A DNA stretch of 64,000 nucleotides from Galaxea fascicularis (lineage: Eukaryota; Cnidaria; Anthozoa; Scleractinia; Euphylliidae), in NCBI GenBank assembly GCA_948470475.1, contig OX419342.1, positions 12,117,508 through 12,181,507 on the forward strand, given 5' to 3'. The first letter of the stretch is position 1. Every line of letters begins with the position of its first letter. This document shows positions 56,201-64,000 of the stretch, one piece after another. The notes beneath the pieces were generated by a model. The model was given only the letters and a program-made list of their open reading frames with translations. It ran no database searches and was not told the origin of the DNA. The position numbers were made by a program, and so were the translations under genes.

Positions 56201-57886
56201 AATATTTAATTAGAATGAGAACGAAAGTTAATTGAATCAGCGGATGTCAGACAAACAGAAGCATTTTACTTCTTTCAGCCATCTGATTTAAATGCTACGT
56301 AAAGGCTTCTGGTTTGAATTCTGGAATTGTATGAAATTAACGGTTCTGCCGTGGCTTCCTGTTGGAAGATCCCTGCACCATTGTGGATGACACCTGAAAA
56401 CACTTGACTGTGGACTTTTCATTTTGCAAGGTCTTATCGTTGTTTGAAGTACCTCAGGACCAAACACTTAGCTTGATACTGCATAGTCACGAAACCCCGG
56501 TTTTCGAATTACTATTTGACACACATGCTGACCTAGCTGTACCTTTTTAATGAAGTAATTGTCTGAATGTAGAAATGTGCACGCTAAAACCAATACTATA
56601 AAAATATTGACTACACACACTTAAAGGAGGAAGGTTTGGGGTTTGTAAATAAAGACGAGTGACCACGCATTCTACAGTTACGCTAAGAATTGCAAAGGAC
56701 ACAAATTTGTTGAACTGCGTGAGGGCAAACCGCGCATCGAAGGAAGGAAAAGTCAAGGCGCAAGAAAGCTGGTAAGTGGGGATATGTATGATCAACGTAA
56801 TTAATTCCATACCCTTTGTTGATCAAAGCTTTTTCGTGAAGAGTTTTCGGTCTGAATAAAGAAGAAATTGCTTCTTGTGAGGGAGTCGTTGGACTGGTAG
56901 CCAGGGAAGTTGTTTCAATCGTTCCACATGGTCCATCCAAACTTGGATAACCGGGTGATAAAGATCCAGGACTGACACTGCCGTTAGGTGAAGCGTAACC
57001 ATGTCTTGGCAGCGAATTATAATTTGGCACTGTTAAACTGTCCTTACTTCCCCTTGTCTTGTCATCGCTGTTAGCAGATAAATTGTCGTCTGAACCAGAA
57101 GACTGCGAAAGTCTCTTTTTTTGTTTGCCACGAAAGCTTCTTCGTCCCTCTTTTTTCAATCCTTCGGAAGGTTTCAGCACAGAAAGTTCTTCGGGGTGTC
57201 TGACTCCTAATTCTGCACAAAGTTCTTGAATGGCATGGAAAACTGGTTTGGAGAAGTCCAAAGAAACGTCGACAAACTGTAAGTCAGGCAACTGAACCCG
57301 GACTTTTTTATGAGTTGGGGTAAATTGGAGATTTGCGTCACCTTGTACACCGATTGTGTCCAAAGTCAAGCGGGGTTTTAGGAGCCACTGGCGTTTCTGA
57401 GGCCACCACAGCCCATGATCAGACCAGTCCGCCGCTATATCTACAAAACGAAACACAACATGTCCTCAATGAGACACCGATACTCAAATAGGGATTGTTC
57501 TTAAACACTAAATTAAGGTAATAATTTGAAAATGGTACGAAATCCCGTGCTTGGCGAATGCTCATTTGCTTTCAAATTACATTGCGAGTAAATACCTGAA
57601 ATGTCAGCATCAACAACGTCTCAACATACAACTTAACGTCACTGCAATTCATTCTTACCCTCCTTGTCACCAGATATAGTCGTTCAAGACGACATGAGCA
57701 CCACACCCGGGCTAAGGTAACGGGATTGAATCACAGAGTATGCGAGCGCCTACCTAAGCCTTCCACAAGGTCCAACATGAGCTTTCCAACGTGAGTCTCT
57801 CCATTGACTTCCACAGACTTCTCAGTGCTTAGATTTGTAATATAAATGGACAAGTTCCAATTCGCTTTCTTTCCAATGTTACTCAT
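39555..57886 (-). CDS. FERMT: Kindlin (fermitin family homolog), 15 exons
   Basis: Kindlins bind the cytoplasmic tails of beta integrins at focal adhesions and activate them with talin. Exons in order are 57886-57754, 57440-56813, 55772-55739, 55035-54967, 52934-52827, 51480-51385, 49721-49677, 47384-47338, 47109-47060, 46949-46878, 43836-43739, 42705-42550, 42460-42398, 41544-41398 and 39842-39555 (TAA). The phases all close, giving 677 residues, close to human kindlin-2. Visible parts: F0/F1 ([19 protein letters not shown]), a Ser-rich F1 insert in exon 2, F2 ([20 protein letters not shown]), a PH domain at roughly 372-485 ([26 protein letters not shown]), and F3 ending [11 protein letters not shown] and KLTGGWV. 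Intron 4 uses a GC donor. The exon 11 donor sits within a SINE target duplication. The integrin-contact pair Gln-Trp of vertebrate kindlins reads Asn613-Trp614. Which vertebrate paralogue it matches best cannot be told; it is probably pre-duplication. Confidence 0.96.
40952..41103. repeat. Foldback element in kindlin intron 14
   Basis: The left arm (TATTGACCAAGC, then AAGATGGCTGGATATTGGCC) is mirrored by GGCCAATATCCAGCCATCTT and GCTTGGTCAATA, with CGCAAAAAAAGAAC inside. A further short inverted pair, GAGCGGGCAAGAT / ATCTTGCCCGCTC, follows at about 41172-41209, and a third ATCTTGCCCGCTC occurs at about 41234. Confidence 0.7.
42550..42705 (-). other. FERMT: Kindlin exon 12, PH domain C-terminal helix
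   Basis: This 52-codon exon (CAG acceptor, GTGTGT donor) carries the PH domain's last helix, with [14 protein letters not shown]. It is the exon joined to exon 11 across the SINE-bearing intron. The alignment of exon 11's last residues with this exon shows that the exon-proximal donor at 43738 preserves the family's spacing. Confidence 0.85.
42929..43732. repeat. Compound tRNA-SINE insertion at the kindlin exon 11 donor
   Basis: The insert holds three related units: one inverted, ending near 43160, and two direct, ending near 43380 and 43732. The direct units carry tRNA-like heads at 43230-43303 and 43533-43606. The second has a perfect 7-bp acceptor stem (GACCTCG / CGAGGTC), an A box (TAGCTTAGTCGGCAGAGC) and a B box (GGTTCGATTCC). 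A 15-bp direct repeat, ACTTACACTGGAGCA, flanks the whole block (42914-42928 and 43733-43747). On the minus strand this repeat contains the exon 11 end and its GTAAGT donor. Confidence 0.85.
43533..43606 (+). other. tRNA-like SINE head, 74 nt
   Basis: It has a full-length cloverleaf outline: acceptor stem, A and B boxes, and a TTCGATT T-loop. However, the anticodon loop lacks U33 and the anticodon stem is broken (CGGTA with ACAGA). It is part of the compound SINE and should drive at most RNA polymerase III transcription of the SINE; it is not a decoding tRNA. Confidence 0.55.
44460..45590 (-). pseudogene. hAT-like transposase remnant in kindlin intron 10
   Basis: On the minus strand, frameshifted open pieces run 45559-45347, 45330-45010 and 45038-44793. 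They continue toward 44480 as a Lys/Glu-rich coiled tail. The third contains [20 protein letters not shown]. This matches the pattern at the C-terminal dimerisation end of hAT-type transposases (a conserved Val-Glu-Arg-x-Phe-Ser stretch), with Arg and Phe replaced. Several frame breaks show it is dead. The family assignment is moderate. Confidence 0.45.
45829..45983. repeat. TA-flanked MITE in kindlin intron 10
   Basis: The ends TACAGTAAACACCCGCATAT and ATATGCGGGTGTTTACTGTA are perfect inverted repeats, which continue as AAGAACACATG / CATGTGTTCTT. The TA at each end is the likely target duplication, as in Tc1/mariner-type MITEs. Confidence 0.75.
46433..46656. repeat. Mutator-like MITE, 224 bp, with 9-bp target duplication
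   Basis: The inverted ends TTCCATGCTAGCAGAGGC and GCCTTTGCTAGCAGGGAA extend about 70 bp inward (TATTCAGTGTGC, GAGACCTCT, CCATGGG). The flanks 46424-46432 and 46657-46665 both read GTCCCCCAT. Confidence 0.75.
48101..49050 (+). mobile_element. LTR of a Gypsy-like retrotransposon, truncated after the primer-binding site
   Basis: A promoter-like GTATAAAAGG (48381-48390) is followed by AATAAA at 48511. The segment ends in ATTACA at 49044, immediately followed by TGGTGGC, a common LTR/primer-binding-site junction. The left end is probably TGTAA at 48101 or 48150, matching the terminal TTACA. Two related internal blocks begin GTCCGATCCAGC. No gag or pol follows and no target duplication was found. 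It is therefore a truncated 5' LTR rather than a clean solo LTR. Confidence 0.5.
50008..50890. repeat. About 880-bp element with roughly 125-bp inverted ends, kindlin intron 6
   Basis: The left end (ACTGTCAAACTTACAAAACT, then GTTCTGACCAGTTGCATGCA) is found inverted at the right end (TGCATGCAATTGGTCAGAAC, then AGTTTTGCAAGTTGACAGTA). The middle has no recognisable coding region. Confidence 0.6.
52277..52443. repeat. Near-perfect 78-bp hairpin and short tandem repeat
   Basis: At 52365-52443 the sequence GCATACTGCTCAAGAAATTC runs into CTCTAAACTTGTAATTACAA and back out with only one or two mismatches. Just upstream, GCCATGTTTACTGAAGTGTG (52277) recurs about 49 bp later as GCCATGTTTATTCAAGTGTG. 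Confidence 0.65.
53343..53405. repeat. Hairpin next to transposase-like tail
   Basis: AATGCCTTGGTGCAAACCTT and its inverted partner AAGGTTTTGCACCAAGGCAT form a tight palindrome. It precedes the second copy of the transposase-like tail. The homologous 38.8 kb copy has only a remnant of it. Confidence 0.6.
53465..53620 (+). pseudogene. Transposase-like C-terminal fragment, copy 2
   Basis: It is clearly homologous to 38870-39015 (shared GGATGGTAAG, CATGCCAAGCAGTGAA, AAAGCAGGAATAACTAAGCT). It carries a stop codon right after the shared ATG and several substitutions. It lies in a kindlin intron, antisense to the gene. Confidence 0.4.
54222..54661. repeat. Inverted-repeat element, family B copy 2, in kindlin intron 4
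   Basis: The arms of about 200 bp start TTAAAGCGCAGCTAAACCCC and end GGGGTTTAGGTGCACTTTAA. They include GCTTTTTATAGGCTTCCAAA and an inner hairpin GGGTCTATTCTTGATTTGA. The copy at 25622-26012 shares all these blocks. Confidence 0.75.
54720..54945. repeat. MITE with about 60-bp inverted ends, kindlin intron 4
   Basis: The ends TCTTACAGTGTGATG and CATCACACTGTAAGA continue as CCATGGCCACCCAACAAACA / TGTTTGTTGGGTGGCCATGG. Only about 60 bp separates it from family B copy 2. Confidence 0.75.
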
Positions 57887-59685
57887 GCCGGAGTTTCAAC
57901 TATTCTTCGCAATAAAAGGTCAAATTGTCTAGAGAATGCACTCTTGTGCGTCGAAACCAGCAAATAAAACCGCAAAAGCAGTTGCACGAGTCCTTGCAAC
58001 CAAAATAGTAATTGTCAACTACTTCCGGTCCTTAGCTTTCCCTTTAGGCAAATTTTCTTCCAAGACCATAGTCAGGCAATATTAAACTGAACAACATAGG
58101 TTCCACAAACTACGAAAAATACACATCGAGCGGGTAGTGCCGATCAAGAGTTCGTGACCTCCAATATTCCAATTGTCGTTCCGTTTTCATTGTGGTCACG
58201 TGAAGTCACGGAAACGCTGCGAAGAAACTTCGAGAATGTTCGGTAATCTCCGTCGAGAAAGAGAGACCCTTTCAAAACAATTTGGGAGCCACTGGCGGGG
58301 GTCAGAGGACGAATGTGTCATACCTTAGCCTCATTTTGGAATTTCTTGCCACACCAGCATTCTAATAATACCTCAGTCCATATAGGGATAGGTATTTAAA
58401 CAGCGTTTATTGATCCGGATATTACGCCCAGATGTGTCAATTTGCCTGCATGCCTCTGTGCAATTATTTCCTTTATACGCTCAGTTTGGGGGACGGACCA
58501 TTAGTTATGGGGTGGGGGGGGGGAGGGGGGAAGGAATTTTCGAACAGCATGAATTTTTTCTTAAATGTTTCCCTTGAATGAATATTTTTTTGTCAAGATG
58601 TTGTGTTGATGTTGGTCTACTCTGCATGCATGAATTTTTTGTCACTTAATTTTCCCTTGCATTATTTTTTTTTGTACTTCGCCCCCCACCCCCCCCCCCC
58701 CAAATAAAACTTTTCTAATGGTCCGTTCTAGTGTGGTCGCGTGCAACTATGATGTTACATATCGCGACACAATAGACGTTTTTAAATTTTCAGGTCGACT
58801 GAATTTGGCAATGAGTTCAATCAACTGTGTTACTCGAGTTGACCTGTGTGTAAATTCTTTGTTAGCGAAGACAAAAACTTGTTCCGGTTTATTAATATTT
58901 TCTTTTTGACGAGTATACAAGAAATTATCCGGAAGCAGGTTTGAGATCTCCTGATTGCTTAGACTAAGTGCTGGCCAAAAATATTATCTACTTACAAAAT
59001 AGACAACTAATGTGTTGCTAAACACAAAAGTGTTGGTAAAAATCCCACACACTAGGAGGTCTGTGCTGGTGTTTGCGGCCCACTATACATTGGGGGTGGT
59101 GCGTGGGAGCGATTCGTTCAAAGCATAGTACTCAGCTATGAACTGAACTTCCCATTTCCTGTCTTTATGAAGCGGAAATGTGTTCCGGGAAAAATCTACC
59201 AACTTCTAACAAGTTCGTTGTAAGCTCGGAAGGATTACACTGACCATGTAAGAGAGGAGAGGCATGTGTTGATGAATTCAGTTTTGAGCTAAACTGCTGA
59301 ATACCCTGCCACTTAGTGTGTATTGTTATCTGTCTCGTTCTTAAAACGATGCCGCTACAAGAAGACTATAGTGGTGGGGTATTCAGCAGTTATTCCCAGT
59401 TTTGGTCAATAAAGACAACTAAACTTTCCCAGGAGCGGCTGGCCGAGTTCCTGACTCAACAGAAAGAATAACAAAATAACAGAAGACGAAAAGATGCATA
59501 AGAAATGTAAGAATGGCTCGAGCCCTTTGGTTTATTGCCTTCTTTGTTTTGGTACCAAAATTGTGCCTTTTCATATGTTTTTTCATTTTCTCGGCGCTCC
59601 TCCTTTGAGGTTAAATGATAGTTATCAAAATATCTGAATATATGGAGGAACATCGAAGCTAGAAAAGCAACTTTGGGAAACGCCG
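57887..59685. other. Kindlin upstream region
   Basis: No gene was found. A MITE at 58493-58726 has ends ACGGACCATTAG / CTAATGGTCCGT and long G and C runs just inside each end. A direct or inverted GAATACCCTGCCACT / GGGGTATTCAGCAG pair occurs near 59290-59395. Confidence 0.45.
58493..58726. repeat. MITE with poly-G/poly-C subterminal runs
   Basis: The ends ACGGACCATTAG and CTAATGGTCCGT are inverted. Inside, a G-rich run (58509-58531) faces a C-rich run (about 58682-58701), which would extend the hairpin. A similar end design is seen in the 1224-2957 element. Confidence 0.6.
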
Positions 59686-60011
59686 ATGCCTGGTTTCCAT
59701 ATGATTGCTACGATCGCCAAGGTCGTTGCAGTCGCTGTGATCGCGGAAAAAAGAAAGACCAGGGATCGCTGCAAAAACCGAAATTCGGCAATCGATATAA
59801 TTTGCATGTCCTCTAAAGTAAAGGCCATTTGGAAAAGTTTGATCACTGCGATCGCCACGATCGCCGAGATAGAAATTTTTGTATCTCAGCGATTGCGGCG
59901 ATCGCAGTCGCTACTCATCGCTGCAGTAGCAGACCAAGGCGTTTCCATATGATCACTGCGACGTTTTTCGGCGATCGCAGCGATCGTAGCGATCATATGG
60001 AAACCAGGCAT
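59686..60011. repeat. TIR element rich in GATCG words
   Basis: The ends ATGCCTGGTTTCCATATGAT and ATCATATGGAAACCAGGCAT are perfect inverted repeats. The interior repeats GCGATCGC, CGATCGC and GATCG many times, and has a second internal GTTTCCATATGATCACTGCG. No coding region was recognised. Confidence 0.75.
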
Positions 60012-61470
60012 AACATAAATAACTGCAGCGGTATTCCGAGTTTTTGTAAAGATTGTATGAATTTACGTTTATGCCACTCGGTAGACTGTTCCATATTATT
60101 GCAGCGCTATATCTCATGGAATATTTGCCATCATTTGTTAATTAACTAGATATGTATCTAATTTTTGACATAGATTATTAAAAAATACTGGAAGATTGTC
60201 ATTGTAATATCAATACATGAAAAGTGCTGTCAGATCAGTATTAATTCATATTGGAATATCTTTTAACGACTCAAACAATGGTCTCGATTCTTCTGATTAG
60301 GTCATCAGTAATTTTAACACTGTTCTTCTATATCTTAAATATGGACTGAAGTCCAGACTTAACCCTGAATGATGTTGCAATAACTCAAATATGGGTACAT
60401 TATAGTATTGTATAATGTTAGCAATGTTTAAGAGCTTACGTAATATCTTTCTTTGGTCATTATTCCAGTCATTTTTGGTATTTTCATACCATACGGTTAA
60501 TATAATACTTCCTAGAGAGTTCTTCATCAGTGTCCAAACCCAGGAATTTTGTATAGGTCACTTGATCAATTTGGATGTTCAACATCTGATTTACTTTGTG
60601 TTTTACTTTCTTCATTTGGTGTTATGGAACCAAAAAATTAAGTGTTTAATGTTATGCGGGTACCCTTATCCAGGCCCTCACGGTAAAATTCCTCTCAAAT
60701 ATTGAACGGAGACTGATTTGTTTATTTGCTTTGGTTTTGTGTGGTGCTGTGAATAAACTGCACAGAGTGTGCCCCTAACCACTCCAAACAACAAATGGTT
60801 ATCACCCGTTTAACTGAATTTTAAATCTTAAGCTTATAGAGTAGAGTTCACTTGGCCAGCATGCCGACGTCAAACTGACTTTGTCTAAACACAAAATTTG
60901 AAGCAACTTTCACACACTAGGACACTCATTGATTCACAAATCGAGTCACAGTACTGCGATATTTGTTTGTTTTCCAGTCGAAAAGCGTTACGAAATTAAA
61001 AGTGCTGTGCGCAACTTTTTTGTCGATCATCACTGTTGTGGTTTTGATGTTTTGTGACATCCATACTGACATGGTGTCACCAGAATATAAATAGCGCTAG
61101 TGAGAAAAGGTTATCGTAGTTCGTACGCTTTTCAGTGTTTCACTATATTTACGTTTTTAGATACGGAGGAAAATATTCATGCTAAAAAAAACAACAAAAA
61201 TAAAAGCGCTACCAACACACACTTTTGGAGCAATTACAGAATACAAGGCCACCAACAACGCATCCCACGTGAACGCCCCTAGGCGTCTTGTTTGTTAGAA
61301 TATTTTTTGCTGACTCGATCGTAGGTTGGTTTGGACACCACATGCGAGTACCACAGAGGAACTGAGTCTGTCACTACGGTTACACTTTCCTCAGCATCTT
61401 AAAGAACAGAACTTTCTCAGTGCTGCATTGTGTCTCTCCAGGTACTTAGACTGAGCCAAAGAGGAACATC
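60012..61470. other. Intergenic stretch, no gene seen
   Basis: The only recognisable item is a short piece at about 60772-60812 (CCTAACCACTCCAAACAACA) that matches the Penelope-like element coding end at about 35214. It is an isolated fragment of that family. Confidence 0.4.
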
Positions 61471-61589
61471 CTGCTAGCAAATGTGTGAGGCTTACGTTGC
61501 CCCTGTTTTGTACGAAGTGTATATCATTGTCTGTTTAACTTTAAGCTGCTCATGTAATTCCACTATCCCGGTGACATCCTTGTCCAATA

Positions 61590-62230
61590 CAGTCGAACAG
61601 ATACGACTCGTGAGTGGTTTGACTCTACTCGTACGACTCGTACGACTCGTACAGGTGGTGAAACAATGCTTTACGGGTCGTACAGTTGGTAAAGTGTATA
61701 TCATTAGTGAGACAGTTGCCCCAACCCGGTGTACGACCCGTACGACCCGCACGACCCGTATGAGTCGTAAAACAATAGTTCACGGATCGTACAGTTGGTG
61801 AAATTCATACTAATACATTATATATACTAATGATAAGTGACACAAACATGCTAAGGGCAATGTATATTCCTCGTTCTAAAAGCGTAAAAGCCCCAAAGCG
61901 CAAAATACAACGTATATTCCTCGTTCTAAAAGCGTGAAAGCCCAAAGCGCGAGAACCCAAAAGCGCTACATACTAAAAGTGCTTGTTTATTCCTCGTTGT
62001 TTAAGCGTCAGAGCAGAAAAACGCTAAACATAAATGTATATTCTTCGTCCTGGTAAAAAAATAGTTCACCGATCGTACAGTTGGTGAAATACGGTGAAAT
62101 ACTAATGGTAAGTGAGATAAACATACTAAGGACAATGTATATTCCTCGTTCTAAAAGCGTCAAAGCTTCAAAGTGCTAAATACGACGAGTATTCGTTCTG
62201 TAAACGTGTGGCGAAAAGCGCTATATGGAA
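61590..62230. repeat. Inverted relatives of the minisatellite and a second short tandem family
   Basis: At 61600-61800 and again near 62050 the words GGTCGTACAGTTGGT and GTGTATATCATTAGTGA appear. They are complements of the 62.5 kb array unit. Between and after them, TATATTCCTCGTTCTAAAAG recurs about every 50 to 125 bp (61863, 61913 and 62137, with worn copies between), each followed by AGCG-rich words. Confidence 0.6.
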
Positions 62231-62531
62231 TGTTACTGAGTCCTAAAGCGAGAGAGTCCAATTCATCTAATAGGTTCTTTTACTTTTGCATTATATATAA
62301 CTGAAATCGCAACTAATAAAACACAACTAATTCATTGATACATTGAAAAACAGGAATCCCCTTGAGTACGTTAAAAATGCGCATGTTTAGATAATCATTA
62401 GCATAATTTGTTTACACATTGTCGATATTGTTCGGTTCAATAGTTCGGTTAATGCAACGAAGCACGCGCAGTAGGTCATAATTCAACGGACATAACGAGC
62501 ATCATTACATCCCACTCTTTCAGTACGGGTT

Positions 62532-63297
62532 GTTACCATGTATATACACCCTAAGTGTCACTAACGATATACACATCACCAACTGTACGACTCGTAAACA
62601 ATTGTTTCACGACCCGTACCAGTCGTACGAGCCGTACGAGCCGTACGAGTCGTATGAGTCGTTACCTTGTATATACACCCTAAGTGTCACTAATGATATA
62701 CACATCACCAACTGTACGACTCGTAAACAATTGTTTCACGACCCGTACCAGTCGTACGAGTCGTACGAGTCGTTACCTTGTATATACACCCTAAGTGTCA
62801 CTAATTATATACACATCACCAACTGTACGACTCGTAAACAATTGTTTCACGACCCGTACCAGTCGTACGAGCCGTCAACTTGTCTGTACATCCTAAGTGT
62901 CACTAATGATATACACATCACTAACTGTACGACTCGTAAACAATTGTTTCACGACCCGTACCAGTCGTACGAGCCGTCAACTTGTCTGTACATCCTAAGT
63001 GTCACTAATGATATACACATCACTAACTGTACGACTCGTAAACAATTGTTTCACGACCCGTACCAGTCGTACGAGCCGTCAACTTGTCTGTACATCCTAA
63101 GTGTCACTAATGATATACACATCACTAACTGTACGACTCGTAAACAATTGTTTCACGACCCGTACCAGTCGTACGAGCCGTACGAGTCGTCAACTTGTAT
63201 GTACACCCTAAGTGTCACTAATGATATACACATCACCAACTGTACGACTCGTAAACAATTGTTTCACGACCCGTACCAGTCGTACGACCCGTTCTAA
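62532..63297 (+). repeat. Minisatellite array, seven units of 102 + 9n bp
   Basis: Units start near 62532, 62661, 62772, 62874, 62976, 63078 and 63189, giving lengths of 129, 111, 102, 102, 102, 111 and about 108. Each carries CTAAGTGTCACTAA, ATATACACATCAC, AACTGTACGACTCGTAAACA and a tail of GTACGAGCC / GTACGAGTC 9-mers whose number varies. Because every change is a multiple of three, one frame stays open for 255 codons. That frame lacks an ATG start and any recognisable domain, so I treat it as a repeat and not a gene. Confidence 0.85.
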
Positions 63298-63410
63298 AAG
63301 CAAGATGCCATTTACGGGTCATATCAGTTCGTGTATATTGGACAACCCTTCCCGGTGATGGTAAAGGTGGGTGCATTCCTCCACTCTCTTAGCCATGCAG
63401 AACATCCCGT

Positions 63411-63411
<1 letters not shown>

Positions 63412-63457
<46 letters not shown>

Positions 63458-63717
63458 TTTATTTAAGTCTCAAATCGCCCGAGCTGAACACGAGTGCTCT
63501 ACTAATTGGGGAGATTGTTAATCAAATAAACTCGAAATTAAATCAAATCAAATGTTGGAGCAGAGTAGTGAACGAACTTCAACCTTAACCAACCTCTCGG
63601 AGTAGAGTAGGGAACCAACAAACTCAGTCTACTTATGCCGCCGAGTCCGAGATCGAAACCGGGACACCGTGATTGGTGGAAGGCGAGCGCTCTCACCACT
63701 GCGCCAACCCTGCTCCC
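63412..63717 (-). repeat. tRNA-derived SINE family C, complete copy with (ATT)n tail
   Basis: On the minus strand it starts with a tRNA-like head: A box GGCGCAGTGGTGAGAGC (about 63705) and B box GGTTTCGATCTC (about 63650). The body matches 29336-29520, and it ends in an (ATT)n tail at 63412-63457. The long uninterrupted tail suggests a fairly young copy. Confidence 0.8.
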
Positions 63718-64000
63718 CCAGACAACCTAACTCGTTGTCCTGCCATTTAGCCTGGAAGAAGCCACTTCTCTTCCTTGATCTTCTTTTGGAGCTTCCTCGT
63801 TATTCTTCAGATGACCGTTAATCTGCTGCCTCTTGATCGCCAGCTCCGGATCCCCACCTGGGCTACAAGATGGTTGCCTTAGATTAACCTCCCGCTCTCT
63901 CCACGTATTGACGCGACTCCTCCCTTCTCAGACGCCCTCATTTCAAACTTCTGCTCTGTTGCTATCAAGAGGTCTGAGTTGTTGTAAAGGTTGATCCCTG
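63718..64000. other. Right edge, no gene recognised
   Basis: I see no clear repeat, splice pattern or protein similarity in the last 280 bases. Confidence 0.3.

Noticed and set aside
61481..61801. ORFs with Thr/Arg repeats on both strands
   Set aside because: Both are translations of the CGTACGACTC palindromic repeat.
62530..63297. 255-codon repeat protein
   Set aside because: The frame is open only because the repeat units are multiples of three. It has no ATG start, no splice context and no known domain.

Overview
This is a eukaryotic, intron-rich and repeat-rich window, most consistent with a cnidarian (probably a stony coral or sea anemone). The taxon is inferred from gene structure, the type of Penelope-like elements and tRNA-derived SINEs, and the density of short inverted-repeat elements. 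No database search was possible.

Two complete host genes were rebuilt exon by exon, with every splice phase closing. COPS3 (COP9 signalosome subunit 3) is on + from 19384 to 36819: 14 exons, 423 residues. A kindlin (fermitin family) gene is on - from 57886 to 39555: 15 exons, 677 residues. They converge tail to tail with about 2.7 kb between their stop codons. A third gene, unidentified and rich in Ser, Thr and Arg, runs off the left edge on + (exons 2-235, 3174-3623, 4433-4486, possibly 4753-4798). The two housekeeping genes have no obvious shared pathway: one is a regulator of cullin ligases, the other an integrin activator.

The rest is mostly mobile DNA. Left part (1-19 kb): an approximately 1.7 kb inverted-repeat element holding an acidic ORF and a SINE, several MITEs, and two decayed Penelope-like elements (7.4-8.9 kb and 14.8-15.3 kb). 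COPS3 introns hold a third Penelope family (21.5-22.7 kb), a tandem duplication, a 1.3 kb inverted-repeat pair, SINEs, an 883-bp TIR element, and a Penelope-like element (33.2-35.5 kb) split by an 846-bp foldback element with an intact 10-bp target duplication. Kindlin introns hold a compound SINE insertion whose target duplication copied the exon 11 splice donor, a hAT-like transposase remnant, an LTR fragment, and several MITEs. The right end (59.7-63.7 kb) has a GATCG-rich TIR element, a minisatellite of seven in-frame units, and a complete tRNA-derived SINE.

The most interesting signals are: the duplicated splice donor in kindlin; a shared hammerhead-ribozyme-like layout downstream of GIY-YIG domains in three different Penelope-like families; the foldback element nested in a Penelope element; and the minisatellite whose unit length changes in 9-bp steps. 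All coordinates were read by eye and may be off by a base or two outside the two rebuilt genes.
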